Assembly: GCA_017623265.1 (NCBI GenBank)
Contig: JAGAPM010000302.1
Location: 1 to 14,506, forward strand
Source of the DNA: Lentisphaeria bacterium
Lineage (GTDB): Bacteria > Verrucomicrobiota > Lentisphaeria > Victivallales > UBA1829
Reading direction: 5' to 3'
DNA: 14,506 nt
This document shows positions 6,783-12,297 of this stretch, in pieces. A model generated the notes under the pieces. That model worked only from the letters and a program-made list of their open reading frames with translations. It had not been told where the DNA came from and did no database searches. How positions within the stretch are numbered: the first letter of the stretch is position 1; the number at the start of each line of letters is the position of its first letter. Both the position numbers and the translations under genes were made by a program.

Positions 6783-7796
6783 ATGTCCGTTCTTGATTCG
6801 ATCCGCGCAAAAGCGAAGTCCCTCGGCAGAAAAGTCTGCCTGACCGAAAGCGATGACCCGCGCAACCTGGCAGCCGCCGCGAAACTGGTGGAAAAAGGCT
6901 ACGCAAAACCCGTTCTGGTGGGCGATGAAGACGCCATCCGCAAACTGGCGGCAGAAAACAATATCGATCTGACCGGTGTGGAAATTGCTGACGTTCTCAA
7001 GAGCCCCAACCTGCAGAAGTACATCGACACCGTCGTTGAAATCCGCAAGAACAAAGGTCTCACCCCCGAACAGGCCCGCGAATGGCTGAAGGACACCTGC
7101 GTGTTCTCCGCCGCAATGGTCTGCGCCGGCGATGCTCACGGCTACGTTTCCGGTGGCGGCAATCCCAAGGGTTACAATCACAATACCGCCCAGAAGACCA
7201 AACCCGCTCTCCAGCTCTTCAAGACCGCTCCCGGCAACTCCATCGCCTCTGCATTCTTCATCATGCAGATGCCGGACAACCGGTTCGGTCATGAGGGTGT
7301 TCTCTTCTACGCAGACTGCGGTCTGAACATCAACCCCAACGCCGACCAGCTGGCAGAAATCGCTGTCACCACGGCAAAGACCTTCCGCCAGTACACCGGT
7401 GCGGAACCGAAAGTTGCCATGATCAGCTGCTCCACCAAGGGTTCTGCCAAAGATCCCATCATCGAAAAAGTTGTGGAAGCTACTGCAAAGGCGCAGGCTC
7501 TTGCACCCGATATGCTGATTGACGGCGAAATGCAGTTTGACGCTGCACTTCTCCCGGAAATCGCTGCCAAGAAGGCCCCCGGTTCCCCGGTCGCCGGTCA
7601 GGCAAACGTGTTTGTCTTCCCCGACCTGAACTGCGGTAACACGATGTACAAGGCAACGGAACGTCTTGCCGGTGCAACTGCCATCGGTCCCCTGATCCAG
7701 GGTCTCCGCAAGCCCTTCACCGACGTCTCCCGCGGCTGTTCCGTGGATGACATCGTGGACTGCGCAGCGGTTGCTGCCATCACCGAATGGGCATAA
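6783..7796 (+). CDS. pta: Phosphate acetyltransferase (phosphotransacetylase)
   Basis: Pta interconverts acetyl-CoA plus phosphate with acetyl phosphate plus CoA. With acetate kinase it makes ATP during fermentation. The 337 residues fit the short, single-domain class of about 330 residues, without the long N-terminal extension of E. coli Pta. The C-terminal active-site block PFTDVSRGCSVDDIVD carries S316, R317 and D323, which correspond to the catalytic Ser309, Arg310 and Asp316 of the Methanosarcina enzyme. The middle region has YVSGGG (121-126), KPALQLFKTAPG (140-151) and CSTKGSAKDP. Between YVSGG and the HNTA block there seem to be about seven extra residues (GNPKGYN) compared with the usual SGAxxST. 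A GAAAGG ribosome-binding site (6767-6772) lies ten bases before the ATG. A strong terminator follows. ackA is not in the window. Confidence 0.94.
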   Translation: MSVLDSIRAKAKSLGRKVCLTESDDPRNLAAAAKLVEKGYAKPVLVGDEDAIRKLAAENNIDLTGVEIADVLKSPNLQKYIDTVVEIRKNKGLTPEQAREWLKDTCVFSAAMVCAGDAHGYVSGGGNPKGYNHNTAQKTKPALQLFKTAPGNSIASAFFIMQMPDNRFGHEGVLFYADCGLNINPNADQLAEIAVTTAKTFRQYTGAEPKVAMISCSTKGSAKDPIIEKVVEATAKAQALAPDMLIDGEMQFDAALLPEIAAKKAPGSPVAGQANVFVFPDLNCGNTMYKATERLAGATAIGPLIQGLRKPFTDVSRGCSVDDIVDCAAVAAITEWA

Positions 7797-7825
7797 GAGC
7801 GATCCTTTAAGGATATAAAACGCAA

Positions 7826-7861
7826 CGAAGCACAGCCATCATGGTTGTGCTTCGTTTTTTT
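7826..7861 (+). terminator. Rho-independent terminator after pta
   Basis: Positions 7826-7838 and 7842-7854 form a 13-bp stem with one G-U pair and a three-base loop, followed by seven T (7855-7861). It closes the DUF1846-pta operon. On the opposite strand the stem is followed by TTGCGTTTTA, a weak T-rich tract, so it may also stop the converging leucine-rich-repeat transcript. The region between here and that gene's stop (7862-7985) shows no gene or other clear element. Confidence 0.92.
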
Positions 7862-7985
7862 GTGGAGAAAATCGGGGATTTCCTATCCGTTATTCGATAC
7901 ACCATCCGCTCCCTTGATCACGACAACGGAAAGAATCATGTGCCTCCGGCGTAGAGTTACAGAACAACCGGAGCCGGGTCTGCAT

Positions 7986-9446
7986 TTACTTCCGGATGAT
8001 CTGACAACCGGAGAAAACGCCCCATTTTTCCACGTCTCCGTTGGTAAAATGCGCAGGGATCGTCAATTTTTTGAGGGAGGCACAATTGCTGAATGCGCCC
8101 TCGCCAATCGCTGTCACACTGGATGGGATCGTGACACTCAGGAGGGAGGAACACCCGGAAAATGCCCGGTCTCCGATATCAGTCACACTGGGAGGGATCG
8201 TGATTTTAACGAGGTAAGCGCAACCTTCAAATGCATTGTTTTCGATTTTTGTAATGCTTCTCGGCAATTCGATTTTTTTCACTTTTTCCCGATCCGTGAC
8301 ACCGATAACAGTTTCGCAATCATCACTGAGTTTCAGTTTCTGGGAAGCGGCGGCTATTTTCAGAGCATCCAGCCGTGCCATTTCCGCTTTTACTTTCCGG
8401 GCTTCCGCCACCGAGCGGAAAATTCTGCAATTCTGCGACAGCCCCCATGCGGCAGCATCCTCATCCGAAAAATGTTCGGGCAGGATGATCCCGGTGAGTG
8501 AATCGCATCGGTCGAAAGCACCATTTCCGATGGCAGTCACACGTTTCGGGATCGTAACATTTTTGAGCGCGCTGCATCCGGAAAATGCGTTTTTTCCAAT
8601 ACTGGTTACGCTATCCGGGATCGTAATGCTCCAGAGAGCAGAACAGCGAGCAAAGGAATCTTCCCCGATACTGGTCACACTGTCCCGGATCGTAATATTC
8701 CAGAGAGCGATGCAGTCCCAGAACGCACGATCACCAATGGCAGTTACGCTGGAAGGCAGTACAATTTTTTTCACTTTTTCCCGTTCGGTAACGCCGACAA
8801 CGGTTTTACAATCATCGCTGAGTTTCAGCCCCTGTGCTGCAGCTGCCAATTTAAGAGCTTCCAAACGGGCCATTTCTGCTTTGGATTTCTGCGCATCTGC
8901 CACGGAATGGTAAATCCTGCAAGTTGAGGGGAACCGGAAGCGTTGCAGCTCCTGACCGGCAAAGTGTTCCGGCAGGACAACACTGACGAGCGAACTGCAC
9001 CACAAAAATGCGTCTTCTCCGATACTGGTGACACTTTCGGGGACCGTAATACTCCGGAGAGTCCGGCAACGGTAAAATGCACGGGCGCCGATATGCATCA
9101 TATTGCCGGGGATCGTGATACCAATCAGTGAAGTACACCCCCAAAAAGCATCTTCGCCGATATGGGTCACACTTTCAGGGATCGTGATTTTCCGGAGCGA
9201 GGAGCAATCCAGAAACGCCCGGTCACCGATGCGTGTCACACCATCCGGGATCACGATATATTCCACTTTATTGTTTGTAACGCCGATAACCGTTTTGCCG
9301 CCGTCACTGAATTTCAAAACGGCGTTTGTATGAACGATCTCTTCCGTTTCCGCACGGACTTCCATATTGGCAATCGAACAGAACAGCAAACTGCCGATAA
9401 GAATCAATGTTCCGGTGATCCGGTATTTCTGTACTGCAAAATTCAT
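7986..9446 (-). CDS. Secreted BspA-type leucine-rich-repeat protein with three tandem modules
   Basis: The 486-residue protein has a signal peptide (about residues 1-32): positive start, hydrophobic LILIGSLLFCSIA, then a VRA site before ETEE. The mature part is a series of LRR_5 (Treponema pallidum/BspA-type) repeats with the pattern SVTxIGxxAFxxCxSLxxITIP. There are four repeats in the first module, four in the second and three in the third. Each module opens with LKxSDxxxTVIGVT and ends in a cap of the form PxHF...CxI. Predicted helical linkers rich in Lys, Ala and Glu (about 176-206 and 340-370) join them. No sortase signal or C-terminal membrane anchor is seen, so it is probably exported to the periplasm or surface. 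Such proteins often bind other proteins or surfaces; the ligand here is unknown. GGAG lies about 7 bases before the ATG. A TATATT at 9494-9499 may be the -10 box, but its -35 is weak. Confidence 0.9.
   Translation of the reverse strand: MNFAVQKYRITGTLILIGSLLFCSIANMEVRAETEEIVHTNAVLKFSDGGKTVIGVTNNKVEYIVIPDGVTRIGDRAFLDCSSLRKITIPESVTHIGEDAFWGCTSLIGITIPGNMMHIGARAFYRCRTLRSITVPESVTSIGEDAFLWCSSLVSVVLPEHFAGQELQRFRFPSTCRIYHSVADAQKSKAEMARLEALKLAAAAQGLKLSDDCKTVVGVTEREKVKKIVLPSSVTAIGDRAFWDCIALWNITIRDSVTSIGEDSFARCSALWSITIPDSVTSIGKNAFSGCSALKNVTIPKRVTAIGNGAFDRCDSLTGIILPEHFSDEDAAAWGLSQNCRIFRSVAEARKVKAEMARLDALKIAAASQKLKLSDDCETVIGVTDREKVKKIELPRSITKIENNAFEGCAYLVKITIPPSVTDIGDRAFSGCSSLLSVTIPSSVTAIGEGAFSNCASLKKLTIPAHFTNGDVEKWGVFSGCQIIRK
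7989..9317 (-). repeat. Three tandem ~490-bp modules inside the LRR gene
   Basis: Module 1 covers 8829-9317, module 2 8337-8828 and module 3 7989-8336. Their starts are 163 and 164 codons apart. Module 3 keeps three leucine-rich repeats and the cap but lacks the helical linker, so the array ends at a cap. Modules 2 and 3 are the more similar pair (LKLSDDCKTVVGVTEREKVK against LKLSDDCETVIGVTDREKVK). The similarity is visible in the DNA as well, which suggests internal duplication. Confidence 0.85.
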
Positions 9447-9595
9447 TTTTTCTCCGATACATCTCTTTTATTTCTGTACTTCTCAAGGGAAGTAATATAC
9501 TCTTAATCCGTAAAAAATCCATTATGGAACAGCATTTTTTTCTGAACAAAACCTGCTTGAACCAAGATATTTTATAAAAATAAGGATAAAAGACC

Positions 9596-9624
9596 TTGTG
9601 AAACGAGCTGTACCGGATTATAGT
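9596..9624 (+). promoter_or_regulatory. Promoter candidate for the sugar ABC importer operon
   Basis: TTGTGA (9596-9601) and TATAGT (9619-9624) are separated by 17 bases and match four and five of six consensus bases. The ATG at 9652 lies 27 bases further on, with a TGAGG ribosome-binding site (9637-9641) between. The divergent intergenic region 9447-9651 also holds the LRR gene's leader; no operator-like inverted repeat was recognised in it. Confidence 0.5.
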
Positions 9625-9651
9625 ATGCCATTAAAATGAGGCACACGGAAC

Positions 9652-12294
9652 ATGAATTTGGAAAAAATCTGGAAGTATGGACTGGTCAAGACTGCAGGGC
9701 TCATGATCGCTGCAGTGTTTCTGCTCGCCCTGATGGTCCATGGGATCACCTTCATTCTGCCTTCCGACGGTGATGCGGCAGTCACTCCTGTTCCGCAACA
9801 GACAACCGCCCGGAAAAGGGTCCCGTTGCGTCTGCAGCGGATACCGGATCCCAGAAAAACGGATCCCCGGAGCAAGGCGGAACTTGCCGTTCACCATGCC
9901 TTTCTGAAAAAGTTTCCGGAAATCGAGATCTCTGCGTTCTCCGGGATCACCATTGCGAACATTCAGGCGGAATCGGAGATCATGCTTGCCATTGCCGGCG
10001 GAAACGCACCGGATGTGTTCACTTACATCAACTTCCGGATGTCCGATTCCTATATCCAGCAATCCTTTCTTTATCCGTTGGACCGTTTTCTGGAACGGGA
10101 TGCGTTCTGCGGCGGCACAGAATCCTACCTGAACAGTCTTGCAGAACCGATCCGCCCGGTAGTCAAACGCAAAGGCCCTGCCATTCTGGACAATGCGGCA
10201 GGGGAACATATCTGGGCACTGCCCGGACCTCTTTCGGTACGGGTTCTCATGTGGCGGAAAGATCTTTTTCAGGAGGCGGGTCTGAATCCGGAAAGACCGC
10301 CGCAGGATTGGGAAGAACTGTTGGCATACGCCAAGCGTCTCTCCGATCCCTCCGCTGAAAAATATGGACTGAACATGGACGGCGGTCCACAGGCTGCCTG
10401 GGATTTTATGGCATTTCTCTGGTCCGCAGGCGGAGAAGCCGTGATCCGGGATGAATCCGGCAACTGGGTTGCGGCGTATGGTTCCCGACAGGCGGCGGAA
10501 GCCCTCGATTTCTATCTCCGGCTCGCAACAGAACCATGGATCGATGCAGACGGCAAACAGCAGCGCGGTTATACGGTTCTCTCTGCAAATGCCGGTCAGG
10601 TCATGGAACGGGATCTCTGGAATGAAGGCAGGATCGGGATGAAAGTGGGCTATCTGGACGGTCAGAACATGGCGGGGAATGTGGATATGGCACTGATCGG
10701 GATCGCCCCCTTCCCGCCACGCAGCAAAGGCGGGAAGTCCGGTACCGAGCTCAATGCCATCATGACCGGGATCTTTTCCGGGATCGAAGGCAGAAAAAAT
10801 TCCGCCGGTGAATGGTGTTCTGCCGATGAGATCCGGGAAGCTGCATGGCAGTATCTCCGTTTTCTCCGCTCGGATGAGGCCGGACAGATCTATGCAGATA
10901 CCCTTGTGGCAAATGGTCTGGGCAGAACACTCAGCCCGGAATATCTGCGGAAGTACGGCTATCCGGAGTATCTGAAATTCTTTCCGCCGGAACTGGAGGA
11001 AACATTCAACGAGGCAGTCCGGAACGGCAAACCGGAACCATACGGCAGGAATTGCCAGATGGTTTACACTTTCATGACCGAACCGCTGAACGAAGCACTG
11101 CAGCTTGCACGGGATCATGATCTGCCATCCGATCCGGAGAAGCGGCTTGCTGTTCTGCAGGAGATCCTGAAAAATTCCGAGCGCAAGACTTCCGGGCAGA
11201 TGCTGGGCAATCTCTCTCCGGGAGAACGGGAATACCGGAACCTCTGGGCGGGGATCACGGCATTTCTGATCTGTGCGCTGTTTTGCTTCGCATTCTGCAA
11301 GATCTGGCAGATCTTCTCGCCCAAAGACGCTTTTTCCGGTAAACGGAAGGGATGGCAGTTCCGCAAAAATGCCGTAGCATACCTCATTATGCTCCCCGCG
11401 TTGTTAAGTATTCTGCTCTGGGTGTACTACCCCATGGTATCCGGATCCATGCTGCTCTTTCAGGATTACCGGGTGACTGGCGGATCGGAATGGACCGGGC
11501 TGAACAATCTGGCAGATGTGCTGTTCAATGCCGACTGGTGGGCAAGCGTCTGGAACACAATCCGATACATGGCGTGGATTCTGGGACTTGGTTTTGTGGC
11601 GCCAATCATTCTCGCCATTCTGCTGCAGGAGGTCTCCCACTGCAAACTGCTCTACCGGACACTTTTTTATCTGCCGGCAGTCATGAGCGGTCTGGTGGTA
11701 GTCTACATGTGGAAACTGTTTTATCAGTCCGGTCCGGCAGGGATCATGAATCAGGTATTGCAGTCTCTGACGGACGGCTTGAATTTCATTCTTGTTCCGG
11801 CGGTCTCGCTTTTCGATCCGGAATTTGCAGGGATCCCCTTTGAACCGGTGGCGTGGCTGGAAGATGCGAAATGGGCAATGCTTTCCTGTGTCCTGCCTGC
11901 GATCTGGGCAAGCGCAGGTCCGGGTTGCCTTATCTATCTTGCCGCGCTCAAAAGTGTTCCGGAAGAGACCTACGAAGCAGCAGAGATCGATGGTGCAAAT
12001 TTCTTCCGGAAAGTATGGCACATAACACTGCCCACACTGAAACCGCTGATCATTATCAATTTTGTAGGGGCATTCATCGTTGCCGCCCAGAGCGGTGGTA
12101 TGATTCTGATCATGACATACGGCAATGCAGGGACCAATGTGGCAGAGCTGCAGATCTTCAAAGAGGCATATACCAATTTGCGCTTCGGCACTGCAATCGG
12201 CATGGCATGGCTGCTGGGGATCACCACGCTGTTTTTTACCATCTATCAACTGAAACGGCTTTCCAATATGGAATTCAAGATAGCGGAGAAGTGA
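9652..12294 (+). CDS. Fused solute-binding protein and MalF-type ABC permease (carbohydrate importer)
   Basis: This 880-residue chain joins two normally separate importer parts. A signal-anchor helix (about 14-36) leads to a periplasmic family 1 solute-binding domain (about 56-505), with HHAFLKKFPEIEI (81-93) and the diagnostic LAIAGGNAPDVF (112-123). A second helix (about 533-549) returns the chain to the cytoplasm, so topology allows binding domain outside and permease inside. Residues about 574-880 form a MalF/UgpA-type permease with six or more helices. Its cytoplasmic EAA loop EETYEAAEIDGANFFRKVWH (771-790), where the ATPase docks, is intact. The likely role is uptake of an oligosaccharide; the substrate is not readable. 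It precedes the MalG-type gene by three bases and is clearly in its operon. No ATPase gene is present in the window. Confidence 0.88.
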   Translation: MNLEKIWKYGLVKTAGLMIAAVFLLALMVHGITFILPSDGDAAVTPVPQQTTARKRVPLRLQRIPDPRKTDPRSKAELAVHHAFLKKFPEIEISAFSGITIANIQAESEIMLAIAGGNAPDVFTYINFRMSDSYIQQSFLYPLDRFLERDAFCGGTESYLNSLAEPIRPVVKRKGPAILDNAAGEHIWALPGPLSVRVLMWRKDLFQEAGLNPERPPQDWEELLAYAKRLSDPSAEKYGLNMDGGPQAAWDFMAFLWSAGGEAVIRDESGNWVAAYGSRQAAEALDFYLRLATEPWIDADGKQQRGYTVLSANAGQVMERDLWNEGRIGMKVGYLDGQNMAGNVDMALIGIAPFPPRSKGGKSGTELNAIMTGIFSGIEGRKNSAGEWCSADEIREAAWQYLRFLRSDEAGQIYADTLVANGLGRTLSPEYLRKYGYPEYLKFFPPELEETFNEAVRNGKPEPYGRNCQMVYTFMTEPLNEALQLARDHDLPSDPEKRLAVLQEILKNSERKTSGQMLGNLSPGEREYRNLWAGITAFLICALFCFAFCKIWQIFSPKDAFSGKRKGWQFRKNAVAYLIMLPALLSILLWVYYPMVSGSMLLFQDYRVTGGSEWTGLNNLADVLFNADWWASVWNTIRYMAWILGLGFVAPIILAILLQEVSHCKLLYRTLFYLPAVMSGLVVVYMWKLFYQSGPAGIMNQVLQSLTDGLNFILVPAVSLFDPEFAGIPFEPVAWLEDAKWAMLSCVLPAIWASAGPGCLIYLAALKSVPEETYEAAEIDGANFFRKVWHITLPTLKPLIIINFVGAFIVAAQSGGMILIMTYGNAGTNVAELQIFKEAYTNLRFGTAIGMAWLLGITTLFFTIYQLKRLSNMEFKIAEK

Positions 12295-12297
12295 TTT

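Noticed and set aside
4991..6865. A 624-codon open frame on the minus strand opposite the DUF1846 gene
   Set aside because: It lies antisense to a clear family member, its translation has no recognisable domain, and its length follows from the codon bias of the real gene. Similar antisense frames at 2445-3944, 9631-11118, 11404-12819 and 766-1806 were rejected for the same reason.
7845..8501. A 218-codon plus-strand frame overlapping the LRR gene
   Set aside because: It is antisense to the repeat-rich LRR gene, begins inside the pta terminator, and has low-complexity translation reflecting the repeats.
7986..9446. CRISPR-like spaced DNA repeats
   Set aside because: The regularly spaced similar segments are codons for leucine-rich repeats within one open frame, not identical direct repeats with unrelated spacers.
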